From Bacteroidia bacterium (GTDB lineage Bacteria > Bacteroidota > Bacteroidia > B-17B0 > Aurantibacillaceae), in contig JAGNIU010000031.1 in the NCBI GenBank assembly GCA_018000995.1, positions 1 to 33,486 of the forward strand: a DNA stretch of 33,486 bases. The letters are read 5' to 3'. The position numbers and the translations under genes were made by a program. The notes beneath the pieces are model-generated. The model did no database searches and was not told the origin of the DNA. It saw nothing but the letters and a program-made list of their open reading frames with translations. Shown in pieces: positions 23,928 to 31,660 of the stretch. Within the stretch, counting starts at the first letter, position 1. Every line of letters starts with the position of its first letter.

Positions 23928-26900
23928 TTATTTGTTAACCAAAATTTTTGCTTTAGCTGATTTACCAATTACATAATAAATTCCATCCGCTAAACCTTGT
24001 ACTGAAATTGTTTGAGAATTTTCTTTCACTTCAATAGTTTCAATGGTTTGTCCGATTGAATTTACAATCATATACATTCCTTCTTCAGGTACAATTAAAG
24101 TAAATTCACCGCTATTTGGATTTGGGTAAATATTTATGATACCATTAGCAACCTGAGTTTCATTAATTCCTGTACAAGCACTTACCGTTATTGAAACTGT
24201 TTTTGTATTAATACACCCTGCTGCATTTGAACCAACAACAGTATATGTTGTATTTAATGTTGGAGAAACCACAACTGATGTTCCTGATAAACTTCCAGGA
24301 TTCCAATTATAAGAACTTGCTCCGGTTGCACTTAATGTTGCGCTATTGCCTGTACAAATTAATGATGAAGAACTTACAGCAGCTACTGTAGGATTTGCAC
24401 TTACTGCAATTGATACTGTGTTTGTTCCATTACAAGTACCACTCGTTCCATTAACAGTATAATTAGTTGTAGTTGTTGGACTAATTACAATACTTGTTGC
24501 ATTTGAACCTGTATTCCAAGTGTAAGATGTTGCACCACTAGCTGTAATTGTTCCTGAACTTCCAATACAAATTGTAGATGGACTCGGACTTAAAACAATA
24601 CTTATCGCAGAACCAACTGTAACACTTAATGTTCTTGTGTTACTACATGCTCCTCCGTTTGTTCCGATTACTGTGTAATTTGTAGTAATAGCAGGCGTAA
24701 CTAAAATGGATGGAGTTGTGGCTCCTGTATTCCAAGAATAAGTTGTTGCGCCCGAAGCAAGTAATGTTGCAGTACCTCCGGCACAAATTGTATAATTATT
24801 TACAGAAAGTGTTGGTGTAATTACAACGTTAAGCGAAAGTGTTTGTGTATCAATACAACCTGAAGCCGCTGTTCCTGTTGCAGTATAAATTGTTGTTACC
24901 GTTGGTGAAACAGAAATTGAAGTTCCTGTTCCGCCTGTACTCCAAGTGTATGTTGAAGCACCACTCGCGGTTAAGGATGCAGATGAGCCCGAACAAATAC
25001 TTGTTGTACTTGCACTAAGATTTACTGTTGGATTAGCAGACACAGAAATAGAAATAGTTTGTGTATCTCGACAACCTGAAACTGCAGTTCCAGTTGCAGT
25101 ATAAATTGTTGTTATAGTTGGTGAAATAGAAGTTACAGCTGTTGTTGCACCTGAACTCCATGTATAAGTTGAAGCGCCACTAGCAGTTAATGTTGCTGAT
25201 GAACCCGAACAAATACTTGACGAACTTGCACTAATATTTACTGTTGGACTTGCCACTACAGAAATTGAGATTGTTCTTGTATTAGTACAACCTGAGGATG
25301 CAGTTCCTGTTGCAGTGTAAACTGTGGTTATTGCAGGAGAAACAGAAGTTACTGTTGTTGTTGCACCGGTACTCCATACATAAGCAGAAGCACCACTCGC
25401 CGTTAATGTTGCAGATGAGCCCGAACAAATACTTGATGAACTTGCGCTAATATTTACAGTTGGTGTTATAGCAATTGATACGGTATGCACATCAAAATAA
25501 TTACAACCTGCTGTTGCAGTACCGGCTGTTAAAGTATAGTTTGTAGTAGTAGTTGGACTTACAGAAATAGAGGTTGTATTCGCACCTGTACTCCATGTAT
25601 ATGTAGTAAACCCTGTGCCTGATGCTGCTAATGTTGTTGATTGTCCCAAACAAACGGTCGACGTACCTGCTACAGTTAATGTTAAAGCTTGGCAGTCGGT
25701 TAGTTTTGCAAGAAACGCATCATTAGTTCCGCCACCGTATGCAGATTGATGAGAAGTTGTTGAAGAAATTGCAGTACCTGTTCCGGTAGAACTTGAACCT
25801 GCGATGTAAATACTTTGTCCGTCTACTGCACATGCAAAACCATAGTCTGCTGAAGCACCACCGTAATATGTTCCCCATTGACGAACGCCTGTTGTATTAA
25901 ATTTTACTACATACGCATCATAAGAAATACCCGTTAAAGGTTGGTAACTACCGGGTGTTGCGATGCCTGTACTCGATCTTGCATCACCACACATATAAAC
26001 ATTACCTCCAGCATCTGTTGCAAGTGAGCAACCGTTATTATTATCGAGATCAGAACCGCCATAGTACGTGCCCCATTGGCGAACACCACTGGTATTAAAT
26101 TTAACAAGATACCCATCCCAGGTACTAAGTGAACCGGCATTTACTGTTTGATGTGCACCGGGTGTTGCTATTAATGTTCCGCTATTTGCAGTTGGCGCTG
26201 ATGTTTTACCAGCCATAAAAACATTTCCTGAAGCATCCGTTACACAATCCATGGCATAATCATCGCTATCATCACAATGAAATGTTCCCCATTGGCGAAC
26301 TCCTGCTGAACTAAATTTAACAAGAAACGAATTCATAAAACTTTCTGCTACTGTTTGGTGTGCACCCGCAGTTACAATTGCTGCTGCTGAAGTAGCATTA
26401 TTACTTTCTCCACATAAATAAACGTTACCTGTTGCATCTACCGCACAAGCCGCACCCCAATCATTAGATACTCCTCCATAATAAGTTCCCCACTGCCTAA
26501 CACCAGATGCATTAAACCTTGCTAAGAAAGCATCATCATTAGTTCCATAAGCAGCTTGATGAGAACCAACCGATGAAATTGAAGCCGAAGAAGCAGTTGT
26601 TCCACAAATGTAAACACCGCCACTACCGTCAAGAGCACAACCTAAACCATCGTCATCTCCTGCTCCACCATAATACGAAGACCATAGTCTCGTACCTGAA
26701 GTATTAAATTTAATTACAAATGCATCTGAAGCACCACCACCAAATGCTGTTTGATGACTACCTGCGCTTGCAATTAATGTACTCGTTGGTGTTGCTGTTG
26801 TTCCTACAGCGTAAATATTCCCTCCTGCTTCAACTGCGCATTTATATAAAGCGTCATTTCCTGAGCCTCCATAATATGTTCCCCACAAACGTGTTCCTGC

Positions 26901-27845
26901 TGAATTAAATTTAGCAATCACCGCATCGTTTCCTGCTTGATATGTAGTTTGATGTGCGCCTACAGTAGCCATAATAGTTCCACCTGCATTGCCTGTTGTA
27001 AAACCTGCAACATAAACATTACCTGAACCGTCAACATCAACGGTACGGAATTGTTCAACAAACGCACCACCATAATATGTACCCCAAACACGAACCTGAG
27101 GATCTATTGTTAAAGGTAAATTCACATTGTAGTTTCCAAGTTTAAATCTTACTGTATTTTCTGCTATAACCCATTCTGCTTTTATTTGGGTAGTTCCTTG
27201 ATAAGCAATTGGAGCTTTCTCAATTATTGTTCCAAGTGGTGTTTTAATTTCAAGTTCGCCCTTTGTATTAATTGTAATTCTTTCAGCACCTTCAACTTTA
27301 ATTTTTATTTGTTTGTAGTCTGCATTGGCTTGTAAAATAAAATCATACTCTAAACTTTCATCCTTTCCGTACCATTTCAAATCTATCCCTTTATAAATAC
27401 TTTTATAAGTTAAACCACTATAACTTTTTACATTTGATATCCCTTCAACACAATTGGTAAGATAATAGTTGTCGGTTCCGGCTAACTCCTCATTCGTTTG
27501 CACAACTGCATTTTTATTTGCGCCTACCCATGTTAAATCTACTCTGTAAATAGTTCCTTTATCGGGAACTCTTTGTTTTGAAATACTTTTTTTATCCTCA
27601 ACTTCTTTCCAAGAATCAATTCTGTTTAACTGGTAACTTAGTCCGCTATGAGTAAGATGGTAAACTAAACCATTATTATTTCCACTGAATAAAACATCAG
27701 GGCGAGGCTTATAATTTTGGTCGCACACCTGACCTTTGTTTTCGGTAAAACTAATGGTGTTTGGTTTCAGAGGCTCGGTGGCACTAAGGTTTATTGTAGC
27801 TGATAGAGCTAATAAACTAAGGGTTTTTGTAAATGTTGCTTTCAT
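23928..27845 (-). CDS. Giant T9SS surface protein: beta-propeller (SBBP) repeats plus Ig-like repeats
   Basis: This 1305-aa protein is probably a cell-surface adhesin or matrix protein. It has a signal peptide (MKATFTKTLSLLALSATINLSA). An N-terminal domain beginning FTENKGQVCDQNYKPRPDVLF (about 32-250) is the type that precedes SBBP repeats. Seven SBBP blades follow, each with a (R)(Q/L)WGTYYGG motif and a G.VY.CG or AVD strand (one degenerate, WGTFHCDD). Then come seven Ig-like/PKD-like repeats of about 75 aa with the pattern ICSGSSATLTASGAS.Y.WSTGA. The type A T9SS sorting domain (INIYPNPNSGEFTL) closes the protein. Adjacent Ig repeats are almost identical at DNA level, indicating recent duplication. 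The upstream region carries the paired ATCACTT element also found before the LytTR gene. Confidence 0.92.
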   Translation of the reverse strand: MKATFTKTLSLLALSATINLSATEPLKPNTISFTENKGQVCDQNYKPRPDVLFSGNNNGLVYHLTHSGLSYQLNRIDSWKEVEDKKSISKQRVPDKGTIYRVDLTWVGANKNAVVQTNEELAGTDNYYLTNCVEGISNVKSYSGLTYKSIYKGIDLKWYGKDESLEYDFILQANADYKQIKIKVEGAERITINTKGELEIKTPLGTIIEKAPIAYQGTTQIKAEWVIAENTVRFKLGNYNVNLPLTIDPQVRVWGTYYGGAFVEQFRTVDVDGSGNVYVAGFTTGNAGGTIMATVGAHQTTYQAGNDAVIAKFNSAGTRLWGTYYGGSGNDALYKCAVEAGGNIYAVGTTATPTSTLIASAGSHQTAFGGGASDAFVIKFNTSGTRLWSSYYGGAGDDDGLGCALDGSGGVYICGTTASSASISSVGSHQAAYGTNDDAFLARFNASGVRQWGTYYGGVSNDWGAACAVDATGNVYLCGESNNATSAAAIVTAGAHQTVAESFMNSFLVKFSSAGVRQWGTFHCDDSDDYAMDCVTDASGNVFMAGKTSAPTANSGTLIATPGAHQTVNAGSLSTWDGYLVKFNTSGVRQWGTYYGGSDLDNNNGCSLATDAGGNVYMCGDARSSTGIATPGSYQPLTGISYDAYVVKFNTTGVRQWGTYYGGASADYGFACAVDGQSIYIAGSSSTGTGTAISSTTSHQSAYGGGTNDAFLAKLTDCQALTLTVAGTSTVCLGQSTTLAASGTGFTTYTWSTGANTTSISVSPTTTTNYTLTAGTATAGCNYFDVHTVSIAITPTVNISASSSSICSGSSATLTASGASAYVWSTGATTTVTSVSPAITTVYTATGTASSGCTNTRTISISVVASPTVNISASSSSICSGSSATLTASGASTYTWSSGATTAVTSISPTITTIYTATGTAVSGCRDTQTISISVSANPTVNLSASTTSICSGSSASLTASGASTYTWSTGGTGTSISVSPTVTTIYTATGTAASGCIDTQTLSLNVVITPTLSVNNYTICAGGTATLLASGATTYSWNTGATTPSILVTPAITTNYTVIGTNGGACSNTRTLSVTVGSAISIVLSPSPSTICIGSSGTITASGATSYTWNTGSNATSIVISPTTTTNYTVNGTSGTCNGTNTVSIAVSANPTVAAVSSSSLICTGNSATLSATGASSYNWNPGSLSGTSVVVSPTLNTTYTVVGSNAAGCINTKTVSITVSACTGINETQVANGIINIYPNPNSGEFTLIVPEEGMYMIVNSIGQTIETIEVKENSQTISVQGLADGIYYVIGKSAKAKILVNK
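24170..25690 (-). repeat. Tandem Ig-like repeat array within the giant T9SS gene
   Basis: Seven in-frame units of about 210-225 bp encode Ig-like domains. Units around 25030-25260 and 25260-25470 are the most similar, sharing long tracts of identical bases with mostly synonymous differences. The array is prone to expansion or contraction by recombination. Confidence 0.8.
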
Positions 27846-27864
27846 GAGATATAGATTTAGGATT

Positions 27865-27872
27865 CAAAACTA
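27865..27872 (-). promoter_or_regulatory. -7 element upstream of the giant T9SS gene
   Basis: On the minus strand it reads TAGTTTTG, a full TAnnTTTG match, about 20 bp before the ATG at 27845. There is no TTTG at the expected -33 spacing, suggesting that an activator is needed. Confidence 0.5.
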
Positions 27873-27927
27873 TAGCTCTTTTATGGTCTTATTTTGGCAC
27901 TTTACCCCGCGACTCGGGTACTTTAAT

Positions 27928-27955
27928 AAGTGATGGATTTAGTTTAGTAAGTGAT
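27928..27955. promoter_or_regulatory. Paired AAGTGAT direct repeats (element A), candidate LytTR site
   Basis: AAGTGAT occurs at 27928-27934 and again at 27949-27955, exactly 21 bp apart, that is ATCACTT twice in the transcription direction of the downstream gene. They lie 83-110 bp upstream of its start and about 55 bp upstream of its -7 element. The sequence between the repeats matches the copy upstream of the LytTR regulator gene. LytTR-domain regulators such as AgrA and ComE bind paired direct repeats about two helical turns apart. Confidence 0.5.
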
Positions 27956-27978
27956 TTTTGGGAACACCCCGCCCGTCA

Positions 27979-28017
27979 AGACCCCTCCGTCATTCCGATA
28001 AAATCGGGATGAGGTCT
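27979..28017. repeat. Imperfect hairpin downstream of the LytTR gene
   Basis: The inner stem CATTCCGAT (27991-27999) pairs with ATCGGGATG (28003-28011) with one wobble and a 3-base loop. Outer arms are AGACC (27979-27983) and GGTCT (28013-28017). It resembles GTCATTCCGA-type dispersed repeats. It could end the response-regulator transcript but has no U-tail. Confidence 0.5.
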
Positions 28018-28056
28018 CCCCTGTGAGGGCAGAAAAAGCCTCCTCTGGATTAAGCT

Positions 28057-28803
28057 TTACATGTTATTCAGCAGCTCCATAATTTGGTCGCGTTTACGTT
28101 GGGAGACCGGAACTGCTTGTTTGTTTTCGAGAATTAAAGTACCACCATCGGCCTTATCGAACCGGACAATGCGCTTGATGTTTATCAGGTGAGAATGGTG
28201 CGTACGGATAAACCCATAAGGTTCTAATAATTCTTCATACTCTTTCAAACTCTTTGAAATAGTAATTTTTTGCTCTGGAATTAAATAAAATTCGGTGTAA
28301 GGACCTTCGGCCTTACAGTGAACGATATCAGAAACTTTTACGAAATAAATGGATTCGCTGTCTTTTAAAACGATTTTCTTTTCGTTGATGGTAATTGAAC
28401 TTAAACTCTCCTGCAAAATCTCGAATTGTAAATCCATAGTTTTGCTTTTTAGATTTTGTTCTGCCTTATCTACTGCTTTAATTAAATCCTCAGCGTCAAT
28501 TGGTTTTAATAAAAAATCGATAGCACTTAATTTAAAAGCGTTGATAGCGTATTTATCGTGAGCCGTAATAAAAATAAGTTGAAAATTAAATGAACCTAAT
28601 TTTTTGATGAGTTCTATTCCTGTTCCATCATCCATTTCCACATCCAAAAAAACCAAGTCAGGTTCGTACTCAGCAATTGCTTTTAAACCAGCCGTTACGC
28701 CTGTTGATTCTTTAATTTCAGAAACGGAAGGGCATAAAGCTTTTAATTGCTTTATTAAACCAATCCGGATTTGTTCTTCGTTATCTATTATTAAAGTTCT
28801 CAT
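28057..28803 (-). CDS. LytTR family response regulator
   Basis: This 248-aa two-component regulator has a receiver domain (1-120) with phosphoacceptor D54 (VFLDVEMDDG), T80 and K100 (LLKP). A linker helix follows, then a LytTR DNA-binding domain (about 150-247), including IVHCKAEGPYTEFYL, SLKEYEELL and FIRTHHSHLINIKRI. It is probably phosphorylated by the adjacent LytS-type kinase. It has its own candidate promoter (-7 at 28815-28822) and paired direct repeats 82-110 bp upstream, suggesting autoregulation. The next gene on the same strand is the giant T9SS protein with the same repeats at the same distance. Confidence 0.94.
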   Translation of the reverse strand: MRTLIIDNEEQIRIGLIKQLKALCPSVSEIKESTGVTAGLKAIAEYEPDLVFLDVEMDDGTGIELIKKLGSFNFQLIFITAHDKYAINAFKLSAIDFLLKPIDAEDLIKAVDKAEQNLKSKTMDLQFEILQESLSSITINEKKIVLKDSESIYFVKVSDIVHCKAEGPYTEFYLIPEQKITISKSLKEYEELLEPYGFIRTHHSHLINIKRIVRFDKADGGTLILENKQAVPVSQRKRDQIMELLNNM

Positions 28804-28814
28804 AGCGTACCAAA

Positions 28815-28822
28815 CAAAAGTA
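28815..28822 (-). promoter_or_regulatory. -7 element of the LytTR gene
   Basis: On the minus strand it reads TACTTTTG (TAnnTTTG), with TTTA 20 bp upstream as a weak -33. It lies 12 bp before the start codon and implies a very short leader. It allows transcription separate from the kinase gene. Confidence 0.5.
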
Positions 28823-28884
28823 CATTAAATTTTAGAGAGAATTAAAGATAGACCGTTAGGAAAAGGTTATTTGTTCGCTTTTGC

Positions 28885-28913
28885 AAGTGATTTCATTAGT
28901 TTAACTAAGTGAT
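28885..28913. promoter_or_regulatory. Paired AAGTGAT direct repeats (element B), candidate LytTR autoregulatory site
   Basis: AAGTGAT occurs at 28885-28891 and 28907-28913, 22 bp apart, 82-110 bp upstream of the LytTR start and downstream of the kinase stop (28937). In the transcription direction it reads ATCACTTAGTTAAACTAA, spacer, ATCACTT. Element A reads ATCACTTACTAAACTAA, spacer, ATCACTT. Confidence 0.55.
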
Positions 28914-28936
28914 TCGCTCTGTTTATTAAACGAAAC

Positions 28937-30817
28937 TTAATAAATGAAGGGTAAATTAACTCTAACACAGACACCTTTTCCGTCAGGATTTGTAGTTAAT
29001 TCGTAATTAGAATTGGACTTATGTTGCTTATTTAAAATTAATAATCTATCAGCAATTATTTGTGTGGCTCTCGACGGGTACTCTTTATGCTTTTGAGTTG
29101 TATCAAAACCTTTTCCGTTATCTTTTAGTTCAACACTTATTCTGTTTTCTTCCTTTTTGAAAACAATATCCAATTTACCTTTGTAATCAATATTTTTAAA
29201 ACCGTGCTCTATCGAATTCTCCAAAAAAGGCTGTAGTAACATACTTGGAATTTTTAACTCATCCTGTGCCAGATTTTCATCGACCTTAATTTCATATTCA
29301 AATTTATTATTGAATCTGGTTTTTTGTAAGTCGAGATAATTAGATAAGAACAATATCTCATCTTCAATTGTAGCCAATTCATCATAAGTGCTTTCCAACG
29401 ACTGACGCATTATTTTAGAAAACTTAGAAATCAGAGAAGAAACTTTAGATTGATTTTCCGCATCCATTGATAAAGTTTGAATAGAAGCCAATGCATTAAA
29501 AAAGAAATGCGGATTCATACGGGCGCGATTTAGGCGTTGTTCGGTTTCTAATCCTTTGAATTTATTTTTGAGAACAGACTGGCGGTAAAAGAAAATAATT
29601 ACAATAAGAATTAATAACGCCGCCAAAATCCCCACACCTAAAAACTTTACGCGTAATGATGCTATTTCATTTTTTGTATTTAGTTCACTTATTTTCTTCT
29701 CGTTTTCAGATTTATTATATTTTTGTTCCAGTTCATTTATAGCTTTACTCTTTTCGTTTGTATTCATGCTATCCGAATACTGATACATTTTTTCAAATGC
29801 CTCCGTTGCATTTTTATAATCTCCTTGTCGTTTATAGATATCATATGCTAATTTATACGCGTTTGAAACAGATCCAAGTGCTCTAGACTTTAAAGCATAC
29901 CTTAAAGTCGAGTCTATATTAGAAATAGCCTTTTTATAATCACCACTTCTTAAAAACATATCAGCTTTCCTATAATAAACGCTAATCAGATTTGGATCAT
30001 GGGCACCATGAACTGAATTAATAATACTACTATCAAGGTACTTTTCTGCCAAAACATAATTCTTCAAAAAAATGAACTGTCCTGCCGTTTTGTTATAAGC
30101 CGAAAGGAGAACTTCTTTGTTTCCTGATATTTTAGCGAAAAGGATAGCTTTTTTAATTGCCATTGAAGTGCTGTCAAAATACAATTTAGAAGTATCCGTC
30201 CTGTTGAAAATTGCAGAATACGCAGTCGATAGAACAGAATAATTTCCTGCTAATCCTGAATAATTTTTTTGAGCCTCATTTATTTCAATTGATTTTTTTA
30301 AATAGAAAATAGCCTTTTCTACTTGTTTCATTTTACCAAAAACTCCAGCCAGATATGAATAGGCTTTTGCTAAATACTCCTTATCCCCGATTCGTTCTGA
30401 ACTTTCAACGACCCTTAAAAAATAAACAGATGCACTATCTAATAAATCATTTTGAAAATAAATTTGTCCATAAATAAAGTCGAAGCTTAATCCATACTGG
30501 CTATTACAATTATTCAGTTGGAAGAGTTTCTTTCCTTCCGTCAAAATTTGTTTGGCTTTTTCGTATTCACCTAATTGATAGTTAAGTTTACCTTCCAAAT
30601 ATTTAGAAGCAATTCGGCAACCTAAACTAGATAAGCTACTAATCTTATTTGAAATAATCTGTGCCGAATCGAATTTTGTTTGCTTAATTTGCCGTTCGAA
30701 TTTCTGGATTTCTAAAACAGCTTCTTTGCAATCACAATTTTGGGATTTAACAACAACCGGAACGAATATACAGATTGCGTATAAAAAAAAGAATCGTATT
30801 AAAGGACTCGAAAACAT
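28937..30817 (-). CDS. LytS/YehU-type sensor histidine kinase with TPR repeats
   Basis: This 626-aa inner-membrane kinase has a signal peptide or first membrane helix (SPLIRFFFLYAICIFVPVVV). A periplasmic region of TPR-like helical repeats follows (about 40-370, for example LAKAYSYLAGVFGKMKQVEKA), then a coiled-coil segment. One transmembrane helix (about 393-415, LGVGILAALLILIVIIFFY) precedes a His_kinase domain with the phosphoacceptor in RMNPHFFFNAL (His about 436). The N-box is LQPFLENSIEHG, followed by the G-box DNGKGFD. This is the standard Bacteroidota TPR-histidine kinase paired with LytTR regulators. The signal is unknown. The 133-bp gap to the regulator is long for a simple operon and contains element B. 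Confidence 0.93.
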   Translation of the reverse strand: MFSSPLIRFFFLYAICIFVPVVVKSQNCDCKEAVLEIQKFERQIKQTKFDSAQIISNKISSLSSLGCRIASKYLEGKLNYQLGEYEKAKQILTEGKKLFQLNNCNSQYGLSFDFIYGQIYFQNDLLDSASVYFLRVVESSERIGDKEYLAKAYSYLAGVFGKMKQVEKAIFYLKKSIEINEAQKNYSGLAGNYSVLSTAYSAIFNRTDTSKLYFDSTSMAIKKAILFAKISGNKEVLLSAYNKTAGQFIFLKNYVLAEKYLDSSIINSVHGAHDPNLISVYYRKADMFLRSGDYKKAISNIDSTLRYALKSRALGSVSNAYKLAYDIYKRQGDYKNATEAFEKMYQYSDSMNTNEKSKAINELEQKYNKSENEKKISELNTKNEIASLRVKFLGVGILAALLILIVIIFFYRQSVLKNKFKGLETEQRLNRARMNPHFFFNALASIQTLSMDAENQSKVSSLISKFSKIMRQSLESTYDELATIEDEILFLSNYLDLQKTRFNNKFEYEIKVDENLAQDELKIPSMLLQPFLENSIEHGFKNIDYKGKLDIVFKKEENRISVELKDNGKGFDTTQKHKEYPSRATQIIADRLLILNKQHKSNSNYELTTNPDGKGVCVRVNLPFIY

Positions 30818-30901
30818 TAATTACACTTTCGAGTAAATATACATCTTTAAATCAAAACGAAAGCTAGTTGAGACATACTCTTTGTTGGTAAAGATACATT
30901 T

Positions 30902-31660
30902 TTAAGCCTTCGCTTTAAATTTATTGATAGCGTTGATGGTGAATTCAGAAAGAACTAATTTACCACTCATGCCCGCACGTTCAATTAAAAGTTCGTCCCA
31001 ATTCTCAGTACCTTCCCACATTACTTTTTTTAGCATTGCCATTGCTTCAGGATTACTCTTTGCTAACTTTTCAGTTAAGAATGAAATGGCGGTATCCATT
31101 TCTTCAGGAGATTTAAATACTTCGGCATACAAACCTTTTTCTTTTGCCCAGTCTGAACTTTTCCATTCAGTGGCATCTATCGTTAATTGACAAAAAGCAG
31201 AAGTTCCGATTTTACGTTCAACAGCAGGGCCAACAACAAAGGGACCAATACCAACAGCAAGTTCACTTAATTTTACTGAGGCGCCTTCAACCGCTATTGT
31301 ATAATCAGCAGCTGATGCTATTCCTACTCCACCGCCAACAGCTTTTCCTTGAACGCGTGCAATAATAAATTTCGGAGCTTTGCGCATCGCATTAATTACT
31401 AAAGCAAATCCTGAGAAAAATTTTAAGCCTGTTTCAATATCTTTAATAGAGATTAATTCGTCAAAACTTGCGCCTGCACAAAACGCTTTTTCGCCTTCAC
31501 TTTTTAAAACAATAACTTTTGCTTTCTCGTCTTTACCAAGTTTTTCTATTTCCTTTGCCAGATTACGTAATTGTTCTCCGGGCATTGAATTACTTTGCGG
31601 ATGGAAAAAAGTAATATACCCAACTCCGTCTTTAATTTCTGATTTTACGAATGCTTCCAT
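30902..31660 (-). CDS. Enoyl-CoA hydratase/isomerase family protein (methylglutaconyl-CoA hydratase-like)
   Basis: This 252-aa crotonase-fold enzyme acts on enoyl-CoA esters in the cytoplasm. The oxyanion-hole segments are KAFCAGASFDEL (58-69) and GKAVGGGVGIASAADY (105-120). Glutamate E133 (KLSELAVGIGPF) occupies the position of the first catalytic Glu of crotonases. The SELAVGIGPFVVGPAVERKIG block resembles Bacteroidota proteins annotated as methylglutaconyl-CoA hydratase, but the substrate is not certain. The start codon overlaps the stop of the upstream E2 gene (TAATG), so translation is coupled to the pyruvate dehydrogenase genes, an unusual partnership. Confidence 0.85.
   Translation of the reverse strand: MEAFVKSEIKDGVGYITFFHPQSNSMPGEQLRNLAKEIEKLGKDEKAKVIVLKSEGEKAFCAGASFDELISIKDIETGLKFFSGFALVINAMRKAPKFIIARVQGKAVGGGVGIASAADYTIAVEGASVKLSELAVGIGPFVVGPAVERKIGTSAFCQLTIDATEWKSSDWAKEKGLYAEVFKSPEEMDTAISFLTEKLAKSNPEAMAMLKKVMWEGTENWDELLIERAGMSGKLVLSEFTINAINKFKAKA

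Noticed and set aside
24170..25690. Regular repeats considered as a CRISPR or satellite array
   Set aside because: They are in-frame, about 220-bp protein-domain repeats with mostly synonymous divergence; there are no short identical repeats with unique spacers.
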